A stretch of 64,000 nucleotides of DNA. Origin: Streptomyces sp. NBC_01429. Its GTDB lineage: Bacteria; Actinomycetota; Actinomycetes; Streptomycetales; Streptomycetaceae. The number at the start of each line of letters is the position of its first letter. Position 1 is the stretch's first letter. Where the stretch lies: assembly GCF_036231945.1 (NCBI RefSeq), contig NZ_CP109599.1, forward strand, positions 3,876,501 through 3,940,500, read 5' to 3'. Shown piece after piece: positions 42,193 through 50,056 of the stretch. A program made the position numbers and the translations under genes. The notes below the pieces were generated by a model, which was not told where the DNA came from, made no database searches, and saw only the letters and a program-made list of their open reading frames with translations.

Positions 42193-42663
42193 ATGACCCC
42201 CGTGACCGACTCAGCCACCCAGCCCTCACCCCCGCAACCGCACGCACCGCAGCCGATCAAGGGGGAGGACGACGCCTCGTACGTCCGCTTCCAAGGTACG
42301 GTCCGCAGCCCCCGGGGCCACTTCCCCGGCGTCTTCGCCCTGACCAACACCCTGGAGCGCACAGGCGCCCTCACCGACGAACAGTGGCGCTTCTGGCGCG
42401 CCAACAACGACTGGTACGACGCCAACTACACCAACCCGTCCACGGTCGACCCGACCGCCTACGACCAGGACCTCAACCCGGGCGCGGTCGCCTGGTTCAA
42501 GCCCTCGGCCGGGGAACTGATCAAGCGGGTGGACGGCTACCTGGAGATCCTCACGGCCCACGGCATCGAGTGCCGCACACTGCGCTCACCGGACCCGGGC
42601 CGGATCGTCTACGAGGACGAGTACCAGATCGTCGTGGTCCCGCACGGCACGCACGATCATTGA
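42193..42663 (+). CDS. Conserved actinobacterial protein of unknown function (156 aa)
   Basis: From ATG 42193 (in-frame GTG 42202 possible). Distinct conserved stretches: GVFALTNTLERTGALTDEQW, RFWRANNDWYDANYTNPSTV, NPGAVAWFKPSAGELIKRVD, GIECRTLRSPDPGRIVYEDE. Single globular domain, no membrane segment. It starts 69 bp from the divergent DUF2797 gene. I do not recognise a function. Confidence 0.8.
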   Translation: MTPVTDSATQPSPPQPHAPQPIKGEDDASYVRFQGTVRSPRGHFPGVFALTNTLERTGALTDEQWRFWRANNDWYDANYTNPSTVDPTAYDQDLNPGAVAWFKPSAGELIKRVDGYLEILTAHGIECRTLRSPDPGRIVYEDEYQIVVVPHGTHDH

Positions 42664-42811
42664 CGACAGGGCCGCGCAGGGCCGTCACGGCGAGGATCGC
42701 GAGGACGCCGACCGGCACCCACCCGGACAACTGCCGCCCCCTCGCCGGGCCGTGGCGGACGCGCGACGCCGCGAAGGACGTTGCCGTACTCCGCTGCCGT
42801 ACGGGAAACGC

Positions 42812-42845
42812 CAGAGGCCCGATCGGTTTCCCGATCGGGCCTCTG
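42812..42845. terminator. 15-bp hairpin between the 156-aa gene and tRNA-Arg
   Basis: CAGAGGCCCGATCGG (42812-42826) and CCGATCGGGCCTCTG (42831-42845) pair perfectly around a 4-nt loop. It lies 8 bp beyond the 3' end of the minus-strand tRNA and can serve both strands. Confidence 0.8.
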
Positions 42846-42853
42846 AGCTGCTG

Positions 42854-42926
42854 TGCACTCGGCAGGATTCGAACCTGCAACCTTCTGATCCGTAGTCAGA
42901 TGCTCTATCCGTTAAGCTACGAGTGC
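42854..42926 (-). tRNA. tRNA-Arg (ACG anticodon)
   Basis: 73 nt on the minus strand. Acceptor GCACTCG pairs with CGAGTGC plus discriminator A; anticodon arm TCTGA-CTACGGA-TCAGA gives ACG; T-arm GCAGGTTCGAATCCTGC. A34 is the site edited to inosine by TadA, encoded at 4470. Confidence 0.97.
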
Positions 42927-43080
42927 TCACTCGCGGTGTTGACCGTTAGTGTTGCTTCCCGGGCTTTTCTGCCCCGTCCGCGTTGCGAGAACAACATTAC
43001 ATGACCTGCGGCGCCAGGTGAAATCCATTGGCCACACCCGCCCTGAGCTGCGGAAACGGCCCGAAAAGCAGGAGAACGGG

Positions 43081-43110
43081 CGAAGCCCCGGCTGGTGGGC
43101 CGGGGCTTCG
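43081..43110. terminator. Hairpin after tRNA-Ser(GCT)
   Basis: CGAAGCCCCGG (43081-43091) and CCGGGGCTTCG (43100-43110), perfect arms, 9 bp beyond the 3' end of the minus-strand tRNA-Ser. Confidence 0.75.
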
Positions 43111-43119
43111 GGTGGTGCG

Positions 43120-43210
43120 CGGAGGCGGAGGGATTTGAACCCTCGATGGGCTTTAAGACCCAAACCGCATTAGCAGTGCGGCGCCATAGACCGGACTAGG
43201 CGACGCCTCC
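43120..43210 (-). tRNA. tRNA-Ser (GCT anticodon)
   Basis: 91-nt class II tRNA. Acceptor GGAGGCG/CGCCTCC with discriminator G; anticodon arm CCGCA-CTGCTAA-TGCGG gives GCT, reading AGC and AGU; long variable arm; T-arm GAGGGTTCAAATCCCTC identical to that of tRNA-Ser at 5037. Confidence 0.97.
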
Positions 43211-43417
43211 AGCACATCCGCGCGGGCGCGGATGGTGCGTGCAGATGATGACACAGCCGGGTGGGGTGCCACCAATCGCTGCTCACGGTACTAGGAGGGT
43301 GGCCCCGAGGGCAAAGCACATTGCCGGTGCGCAACGCCGGGGCCCGGTGCGCGTTAGAGGGGTGACACCACATGGGGCGGTTCGCGTCCCGTCCGTCACG
43401 GAGCACAAGGAGCCGTC

Positions 43418-43972
43418 ATGCCCGTCACGCCCGTCACGCCCGTCATGCCTGCGTTGCCTGCGATGCCCGCCAGGCCGCTGCGTCGTCTCGTCCTCGCCGC
43501 CGTCGCCTCCCTCGCCGTCCTGGGGGCCGGGGCGCCCGTCGCCTTCGCCGGGGCGGGGAGCTTCCCCGTACCGCTGCTGCCCATCAACGGGGCCGGAGCC
43601 GAGGCCGGGGCGGAGGCGGAGACCCCGGCCGCCGATGTGTTGACCGTCACCGTCGCCGACAGCGGGGTCGCCGGGGCCGACGGGACGTTCCGGTTGAGCT
43701 GCCGGCCGGCCGGGGGGACGCACCAGCGGGCGCGGGCCGCGTGCGACCGGCTGGAGAAGGTCGGCGGGGAGGTGGCCGTCGGCGGGCAGGACCCGTTCGC
43801 GCCCGTGTCGAAGGACACGATGTGCACCATGATGTACGGCGGCCCGGCCACCGCCCGGATCACCGGGACCTGGCAGGGCCGGAGGGTCGACGCGTCCTTC
43901 AGCAAGGCCAACGGCTGCGAGATCTCCCGCTGGCGGGCGTTGGAACCCGTGCTTCCGGCCACCACCGCCTGA
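43418..43972 (+). CDS. Secreted subtilisin-inhibitor-like (SSI family) protein
   Basis: 184 residues from ATG 43418, with AAGGAG upstream. The signal peptide ends at about residue 44 (RRLVLAAVASLAVLGAGAPV, AFA). After an Ala/Glu-rich linker, the SSI domain shows FRLSCRPAGGTHQRARAACD (first disulfide), the reactive loop region TMCTMMYGG, and TGTWQGRRVDASFSKANGCE (second disulfide). SSI proteins inhibit extracellular serine proteases; the P1 position appears to be Met, as in classic SSI. The usual Pro in CPM is Thr and the loop continues YGGP instead of YDP, so target specificity may differ. Length of the linker is above the family norm. Confidence 0.87.
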   Translation: MPVTPVTPVMPALPAMPARPLRRLVLAAVASLAVLGAGAPVAFAGAGSFPVPLLPINGAGAEAGAEAETPAADVLTVTVADSGVAGADGTFRLSCRPAGGTHQRARAACDRLEKVGGEVAVGGQDPFAPVSKDTMCTMMYGGPATARITGTWQGRRVDASFSKANGCEISRWRALEPVLPATTA

Positions 43973-44199
43973 GCATCGGTCAAAAGATCAAAAGATCAAA
44001 AGCGGATCGGCGGCGAGGGGGCGGTCGGTGGCCCGCCGCGCGCCCCCTCGTGCCCGCTCCCGAGGGGGAACTCCGTCTCATCCGCCGTCACGGGTACCGT
44101 CCCAGCCTTTAGACTCCCTTCCGTGACAGGCCGGAACCCGAGAGGCAAGATGGCTCGGGCCGTCCGCAAGGTGCAGTAGGTCAGGGAGGAAGCGTCGTC

Positions 44200-47100
44200 G
44201 TGAGCAGCAGGCCATCCCGGGGCGCTGCTCGCCTCGCGGCGATACTCGACGCACTCCCCGACGGCCTGGTGCTCGTCAACGCCAACGGCACGGTCGTCAA
44301 CGCGAACACCATCGCGCTGGAGATGTTCGAGACCCCCGGCACGGCGCTCGTCGGGCGCGGGCTGCTCGACCTGCTCCCCGAGTTCGACTCCAAGCTGATC
44401 CCCGGTTCGATGCGCCGGCCCGCGTCGGCGGACGCCCGCGGCCGTACGAAGCCGACGCGGATGGTCGCCCGGCGCACGGACGGCGGCGAGTTCCCCGCCG
44501 AGGTCACCAGCGCGAGCCTGGAGGACGGCCGCGACGCGTACAACGACTCGCACAGCTACACCGGCGACGAGCTGCTGATGCTGGTCGTCCGGGATCTGTC
44601 GGGGACGATGGACACCGAGGCCGAGCTGGCGCGTTCGCAGCGGCAGACCGAGATGATCCTGCGCGCCGCCTCCGAGGGGGTCGTCGGCACGGACACGGAC
44701 GGCCGGGTCGTCCTCGTCAACCCCGCCGCCGCGCAGATCCTGGGCTTCCGCGCCGGCGATCTGGGCGGCCGTGAGCTGCATACGCTTGTCATGCACTCGC
44801 GCGCCGACGGGGAGACCTTCCCGTACTCCGACTCGCCGCTCGCCGACACGCTCAGGTCGGGCCGCAAGCACCGGGTGCGCGGGCAGGTGCTGTGGGCGAA
44901 GAACGGCAAGCAGGTGCCGGTCGATCTGACGACCTCGCCCGTACGGGACGGTGACCAGCTCGTCGGCGCCGTGATGACGTTCACCGACCGGCGTCCGTAC
45001 GACGATCTCACCAAGCAGCACGCCGCCGAGCTGGCCAGCGCCGAGGAGCGGCACGCGGCGGAGCTGAAGGAGACGCGTGAGCGGCTCGAAAACGAGCTGG
45101 AGGAGACCGGCGAGCGCCTCGCCGGCGAGCTGAAGGAGACGACGCAGCGGCTCAACTCCGAGCTGGCCGAGGCGTCGGAGGCGCACGCGGCGGAGCTGGC
45201 GGACCGCAGCGACCGGTACGCGGCCGAGATCGAGAAGCTCACCGAGCGGTACGGGGACGTGGCCGGGCGCCACTCCCAGCTGACCGCCGTGCTGGGCGAG
45301 TCGCTGCGCGGCCCGCTGATCGAGCTGCGCGACGAACTGACCACGCTCGCCGCCGATCCGGCCGGGCAGCTGTGGCCCGAGGCCAACCAGATCCTGCACC
45401 ACCTGTCCGCCGGTTACGCGCGGATGACGACGCTCGTCGACAACGTGCTCGGCTACCAGCGGCTCGACGTCGGCGCCGAACAGCTCGCCAAGACCAATGT
45501 CCTGCTCGACGGCGTGGTGGCCGCCGGGGTCGAGGGCGCCGTCGAGCTGATCGGTCCCGGTCGGGCTCAGTTCGCCGTCCACGCGCCGCCGATCGAGGCC
45601 GAGGTGGACGCGGGACGGCTGGCGACGGCCCTCGCGCATCTGATCGCTGATGTGGCCGGGGTCGACTCGACGGGCCGGGCCCGGCTGATGCCAGGCGGCG
45701 GATATGTCGACTCGACGATCGTGGTGGCCGCCGCGCAGCGCGGTGATGTCGTACGGATCGAGGTGCGCGGCCCGTTCGGCGGCGGCGATCCGGTGCACGA
45801 GCCGATCGTGAGCGGGATCGTACGGGCGCACGGCGGGGTGCTCCAGACGCACGAGGTGCCGGGCATGAGCGGCAGCGCCTATGTGCTGGAACTGCCGCTG
45901 GGCCAGGGCGCGGGGACGGTTCCGCCGCCCACCGCGATGCCGCCCGGCGGCCAGCCCGCCCTGCCCGCGCCGCCGTCGCCGCACCCGGACGACCCGGGTA
46001 TGGGTACGGATACGGATACGGGCGGAGGCGCGGGGCCGCGTACGGGCCCGGGGGCGCAGCGCGGTCCCGGCACGTCGGGCGGCGGCAGGCGCCGCGCGCG
46101 GCGGGCGTCCACGGACGCGTTCCTGGACTCCCCGATGGAGGACACCGGCGAGCGGGAGCTGCCCGAACAGCAGGCCCCGGCGCAGCCGCAGGCCCACCAG
46201 CAGGCGCAGTCCCACCCCCAGATGCAGTCTCACGCTCAGATGCAGTCTCACGCGCCGGCGCCCGTCCAGGCGCAGCCGGAGCAGTCCGCGTCCGCGCCCA
46301 CGGGACGGCGCAGGGCCCGCAACGCCGACGCGGGCGCCCCGGCTCCGGCCGCGAGCGCGGCGGAGATGATCCCGGCGCAGGACACCGGAGGTACGAACGG
46401 CGCGAACGGCGGCACCGGGCGCCGGCGCGGCCGGCCGAGCCCGGCGGAGGACGCGGCGGCCGGCGCGGGTCCCGGTTCCGGCCTCGCCGTGCCCGCTCCC
46501 GCGCAGCCCGCGCCCTCCGAGGGGGCGGTCGTCACGGCCGCCGAAGGGGCGCATCCGACCGGGCGCGCGGCGCTCGGTCAGGCCGTACCGCCGCAGGGAG
46601 TACCGGTGGAGGCCGGTCCCGGCGGGACCGGGCGCCGGGCACGGCGGCCCGAGCAGCGGGCGCTTCCTGCGCTGTCGGCGGGGCCTTCGGCTCAGGCTCC
46701 CCCGGCCCAGGGACCCTCGTCCCACCATCCCTCCGCGCCGGGTTCCTCGGCGCCGGGGCAGCCCGCTGCGGCACAGCACGCCCCCGTACCCGCACCCGCT
46801 CCGATGCCCGAACCGGCGCCGGCCGCCAACGCCGCGGCGATGCCTGCCGCGCAGCCGCAACCGCAGCCCGCCCCGGGCCAGCACGGGGGGCGCCGGGCCC
46901 GGCGGGCGCTCGCTCCGGCGCAGGAGCGGCACATCCCGGTGCCGCCCGAGCCGGAGACCGCCCGCAGTCCGTTCGCCCTGCCGCCCGCCGCCGCCGATCG
47001 CCCCGCGGCCCCGGCCCCGGCGTCGGCGCCCGTGCGGGACGCGCGGGCCGCTTCGGACGCGTCGCTGCCGGGCCGTCACGACGCCGTACGGACGGATCCC

Positions 47101-48882
47101 GACGCCGACCACACCCCGCCGCAGCCGCACCCGCTGCCCCAGGGACGGCGCCGGGTGTCGGGGGACACGGCGCACTCGGGACCCGTGCCGTCCGGGCCCG
47201 TACCGTCCGGGCCTGTGCCGTCCATGCCCGCACCCGCGCCGTCCGGGCCCGTACCCGTCGGGCCGTACGTGGACGATCCGAACGCCTGGGGAAGCCCGCC
47301 CCCGCAGCCGGGCACCGGCGGCCAGGAGACCGGGACGTCCTCGGCCTTCGGGATGATGTCGGGACCGCCCGGCTGGCCCGACGACCCGGCGCCGACGCCC
47401 GCGCCCCAGGCGCCGGCCCCTGCCCAGGCTCCAACCCACGTTCCCGCCCTCGCCCCGGATCCCGTTCCGGAAGGGCCCGTTCCGCCGGTTCCGCCCATTG
47501 CGCCGGTTCCGCCCGTTCCCACGGCTCCAGCGGCGGCGTCCCTCGCGTCGGTGGCCACCTCGGAGTCCTCGGTGGAGTCCTCCGTTCCGAACCCCCGGCG
47601 CGGCGCTCACCAGCCGATGCCTCCCGCCCAGCCGCTCCCGGAGGAGACCCAGGCCCCGGAGGCTCAGATCCCGGAGGCCGCGATCCCGGCGGACTCCACC
47701 CAGGGGCGCGCTTTCAGCGTGCGCACGCTCGGCCAGGGCGTGCCGTTCACGCAGTACCTCCCGCAGCAGGGTCAGCCGCAGGGCCAACAGCCCCAAGGCC
47801 AGCCTCAAGGCCAGGGCCAGCCTCAGGGCCAGGGCCAGGGCCAGCCGCAGTCCCTCGGCTCCGGGCGACGGCGCAAGCTGGGCACCCCGCCCGACGGCAC
47901 GCTCCGCCCCGATCCGGCCGCCGCCCAGGCACCGGCCGCGACGCAGCCCCAGGCAGCGCCCCAGGCACCTCCCGCCGCCGCCCCTCCCGGCGCCACCCAG
48001 GGCGGCGGCCTGCGCCTGCCCGCCGCGCGCCCGGAGGGCCGCTCGTACGCGATAGGAGCCCCTGACGAGGGCGCCGAGGGCCCCGAGCCGCTGGACGGTC
48101 CCGGCGGCGCGGTCGAGGTCGCCAACCGGCCCCAGCCGCAGCCCGTCGACGACGAACTCCCCCCGGAGCCACTCGACAACCCGCGTCGGCTGCTGGTCTG
48201 GCCCGCGCCGGACGTCGCCACCGAGCAGGCGCTGAGCGACCGCGGCTACCGCCCGGTCGTCGTGCACTCCCGCGACGAGGTCGCGGCCCAGATCGCCGCG
48301 TTCCCCGCGGCGCTGTTCGTCGACCCGCTCACCGGGCCGATCACCCGTACCGCGCTCCAGTCGCTGCGCCAGGCGGCCGTCGCCGCCGAGGTCCCCGTAC
48401 TGGTGACGGCCGGCCTCAGCCAGGCGACGCGGGAGGAGGCGTACGGAGCCGATCCGGCCGTACTCCTCAAGGCCCTCGCACCGCGCGACAGCGAACAGCA
48501 CCCGCCGCGTGTGCTGTTGATAGAGCAGCACGACGAGATCGCGCTCGCCCTGACGGCGACGCTGGAGCGGCGCGCGATGCAGGTCGCGCGGGCGGCCACC
48601 GACAACGAGGCGGTCAATCTCGCCGCCCAGATGCGGCCGAACCTGGTGGTCATGGATCTGATGCAGGTACGGCGCCGACGCGCCGGCATCATCGACTGGC
48701 TGCGCGCGAACGGCCAGTTGAACCGGACTCCGCTGGTGATATACACCTCGACCGGCATCAACGAGGAGGAGCTGCACCTGCTCACCTCGGGCGAGACCGT
48801 GCTGTTCCTCGCCGAGCGGTCGACCACGTCCGAGGTGCAGGACCGGATCGTCGATCTGCTCGCGAAGATCGGCACGAACTGA
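44200..48882 (+). CDS. Giant PAS/pseudo-histidine-kinase/pseudo-receiver signalling protein
   Basis: 1560 residues from GTG 44200 with GGGAGGA upstream. PAS1 (about 10-135: LDALPDGLVLVNANGTVVNA), PAS2 (145-265: ILRAASEGVVGTDTDGRVVL), coiled coil (270-370), a kinase-like region (380-570), 750 residues of Pro/Ala/Gln-rich disorder, and two receiver-like domains (about 1325-1430 and 1433-1560). The kinase region lacks the phospho-His (VLGESLRGPLIELRDEL in place of SHELRTPL), the N-box Asn (HLIADVAG) and the G1 box (VRGPFGGGDP). The last receiver keeps its Asp (LVVMDLM) but lacks the Lys. It is probably a non-catalytic scaffold or ligand sensor. Confidence 0.88.
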   Translation: MSSRPSRGAARLAAILDALPDGLVLVNANGTVVNANTIALEMFETPGTALVGRGLLDLLPEFDSKLIPGSMRRPASADARGRTKPTRMVARRTDGGEFPAEVTSASLEDGRDAYNDSHSYTGDELLMLVVRDLSGTMDTEAELARSQRQTEMILRAASEGVVGTDTDGRVVLVNPAAAQILGFRAGDLGGRELHTLVMHSRADGETFPYSDSPLADTLRSGRKHRVRGQVLWAKNGKQVPVDLTTSPVRDGDQLVGAVMTFTDRRPYDDLTKQHAAELASAEERHAAELKETRERLENELEETGERLAGELKETTQRLNSELAEASEAHAAELADRSDRYAAEIEKLTERYGDVAGRHSQLTAVLGESLRGPLIELRDELTTLAADPAGQLWPEANQILHHLSAGYARMTTLVDNVLGYQRLDVGAEQLAKTNVLLDGVVAAGVEGAVELIGPGRAQFAVHAPPIEAEVDAGRLATALAHLIADVAGVDSTGRARLMPGGGYVDSTIVVAAAQRGDVVRIEVRGPFGGGDPVHEPIVSGIVRAHGGVLQTHEVPGMSGSAYVLELPLGQGAGTVPPPTAMPPGGQPALPAPPSPHPDDPGMGTDTDTGGGAGPRTGPGAQRGPGTSGGGRRRARRASTDAFLDSPMEDTGERELPEQQAPAQPQAHQQAQSHPQMQSHAQMQSHAPAPVQAQPEQSASAPTGRRRARNADAGAPAPAASAAEMIPAQDTGGTNGANGGTGRRRGRPSPAEDAAAGAGPGSGLAVPAPAQPAPSEGAVVTAAEGAHPTGRAALGQAVPPQGVPVEAGPGGTGRRARRPEQRALPALSAGPSAQAPPAQGPSSHHPSAPGSSAPGQPAAAQHAPVPAPAPMPEPAPAANAAAMPAAQPQPQPAPGQHGGRRARRALAPAQERHIPVPPEPETARSPFALPPAAADRPAAPAPASAPVRDARAASDASLPGRHDAVRTDPDADHTPPQPHPLPQGRRRVSGDTAHSGPVPSGPVPSGPVPSMPAPAPSGPVPVGPYVDDPNAWGSPPPQPGTGGQETGTSSAFGMMSGPPGWPDDPAPTPAPQAPAPAQAPTHVPALAPDPVPEGPVPPVPPIAPVPPVPTAPAAASLASVATSESSVESSVPNPRRGAHQPMPPAQPLPEETQAPEAQIPEAAIPADSTQGRAFSVRTLGQGVPFTQYLPQQGQPQGQQPQGQPQGQGQPQGQGQGQPQSLGSGRRRKLGTPPDGTLRPDPAAAQAPAATQPQAAPQAPPAAAPPGATQGGGLRLPAARPEGRSYAIGAPDEGAEGPEPLDGPGGAVEVANRPQPQPVDDELPPEPLDNPRRLLVWPAPDVATEQALSDRGYRPVVVHSRDEVAAQIAAFPAALFVDPLTGPITRTALQSLRQAAVAAEVPVLVTAGLSQATREEAYGADPAVLLKALAPRDSEQHPPRVLLIEQHDEIALALTATLERRAMQVARAATDNEAVNLAAQMRPNLVVMDLMQVRRRRAGIIDWLRANGQLNRTPLVIYTSTGINEEELHLLTSGETVLFLAERSTTSEVQDRIVDLLAKIGTN

Positions 48883-48901
48883 CCTCTCGGCGTCCGGCTT
48901 C

Positions 48902-48943
48902 AGGCGTCCGGCGTCAGGCGTCAGGCGTCAGGCGTCCGGCCTC
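48902..48943. repeat. Six 7-bp repeats GGCGTCA at the HxlR gene end
   Basis: Units AGGCGTC/CGGCGTC from 48902 to 48943; the stop codon of the HxlR gene (48914-48916) lies inside the array and the last residues are encoded by it. Confidence 0.88.
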
Positions 48944-49312
48944 GAAGCGGTCGCGGGACGCCTCGATATGGCCGAGGTACCGCTGAGTCCAGTCGCACAT
49001 GGCGTCGACGGTCGCCCGCAGAGCCTGCCCCGCCTCGGTGAGCGTGTACTCGACCCGTGGCGGCACGGTGGGGTACACGGTCCGCTCGACCATGCCGTTG
49101 CGCTCCAGCAGGCGCAGATTCTGGGTGAGCATCTTGTGGCTGATGCCCTCGACGCCTTGCCGGACCTCGCTGAAGCGCAGGGTGCGTTCGCCCAGGGCCT
49201 CGATGATCAGGAGAGCCCATTTATTGGCGATGTCCGAGAAGATCTCCCGCGCCAGGGAGTCCGCGCGCCGCAGATCCGCGTCCTCGGCCAGGCCCTTGAA
49301 CTGCTTGGTCAC
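48914..49312 (-). CDS. HxlR family transcriptional regulator
   Basis: 132 residues from GTG 49312 (MTKQFKGLAEDADLRRADSL). The winged helix of the HxlR family is clear: IFSDIANKWALLIIEALGER, TLRFSEVRQGVEGISHKMLT, QNLRLLERNGMVERTVYPTV, PPRVEYTLTEAGQALRATVD. HxlR members respond to aldehydes, thiol stress or quinones. It is divergent from the RidA-like gene with a 180-bp gap, so it likely controls that gene. Confidence 0.93.
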   Translation of the reverse strand: MTKQFKGLAEDADLRRADSLAREIFSDIANKWALLIIEALGERTLRFSEVRQGVEGISHKMLTQNLRLLERNGMVERTVYPTVPPRVEYTLTEAGQALRATVDAMCDWTQRYLGHIEASRDRFEAGRLTPDA

Positions 49313-49392
49313 CTTCGGGTTCCCCAGTCACTGAAAAGTGCGTTCTTCCATGTCAACGCAGACTCTCCTACGGTTCCTCAGTAACCACAAGA

Positions 49393-49441
49393 GACCGCAG
49401 ACCGCAGACCGCAGACCTCGGACCTCGGACCTCGGACCACA
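49393..49441. repeat. Seven 7-bp repeats (GACCGCA/GACCTCG) in the HxlR-RidA promoter gap
   Basis: Three GACCGCA, three GACCTCG and one GACCACA, in register, 51 bp before the RidA-like start. Confidence 0.9.
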
Positions 49442-49492
49442 GCTCACGGGTACCGGCGACCACCGGCCCCGTACGGCAAGGAGACGCGCGCC

Positions 49493-49900
49493 ATGGCCAT
49501 CACCCTCGTCAACCCCGAAGGACTGCCGGAGATCGACGCCTACCGGCAGGTGTCGGTCGCGACCGGCTCGAAGCTGGTCTTCATCGCCGGGCAGGTCGCC
49601 TGGGACGCCGAGGGGGTCACGGTCGGCGAGGGCGACCTCGCCGCACAGGTCGAGCAGTGCTACCTCAACATCGGCACCGCCCTGGCGGGGGTCGGCGCCT
49701 CCTTCGACGACGTGGCGAAGCTGACCGTCTACGTCGTCGACTGGACCCCCGACAAGATGCCGCTGTTCCTGGAGGGGGTCGCGCGGGCTACCGCGAAGCT
49801 GGGGGTCACCCCCGTGCCGCCGGGCACGCTGCTGGTCGTCGCGGCGCTGGACGTGCCCGACCATCTGGTGGAGATCGAGGCCACCGCGGTCATCGACTGA
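49493..49900 (+). CDS. RidA/YjgF-like protein lacking the catalytic arginine
   Basis: 135 residues from ATG 49493. Fold motifs: LVFIAGQVAWDAEGVTVGEG, QVEQCYLNIGTALAGVGASF, DDVAKLTVYVVDWTPDK, LLVVAALDVPDHLVEIEATA. In active RidA an Arg follows the conserved Pro (PAR); here the stretch reads VPPGTLLVVAAL, with Gly in that position, so imine/enamine deaminase activity is doubtful. It may belong to the Rid subgroups without Arg. Probably controlled by the divergent HxlR regulator. Confidence 0.9.
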   Translation: MAITLVNPEGLPEIDAYRQVSVATGSKLVFIAGQVAWDAEGVTVGEGDLAAQVEQCYLNIGTALAGVGASFDDVAKLTVYVVDWTPDKMPLFLEGVARATAKLGVTPVPPGTLLVVAALDVPDHLVEIEATAVID

Positions 49901-50011
49901 GCAGCCGCTGCCACTCCTCGGCGGTGTTGGTGCGAAGGATCCCCTTCGCGCCGACACCACCGACACCACCGACACCGGGCCCCCTCCGCGCCAACACCGG
50001 GTCGGTTCCCG

Positions 50012-50056
50012 CAGCTCCCGCAGCTCCTACAGCTCCTACAGCTCCTACAGCTCGGT
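50012..50056. repeat. Five 9-bp repeats CAGCTCCTA at the acyl-CoA ligase gene end
   Basis: CAGCTCCCG, three CAGCTCCTA and CAGCTCGGT (50012-50056). Read on the minus strand, each unit is GAG CTG TAG, so the gene's own final E-L-stop (50045-50053) is the repeated unit. Confidence 0.9.

Noticed and set aside
43996..48777. A 1593-residue open frame on the minus strand opposite the PAS protein gene
   Set aside because: It is the antisense shadow of a GC-rich gene; composition is Arg/Gly/Leu-rich without domains, and the plus-strand frame has clear PAS domains.
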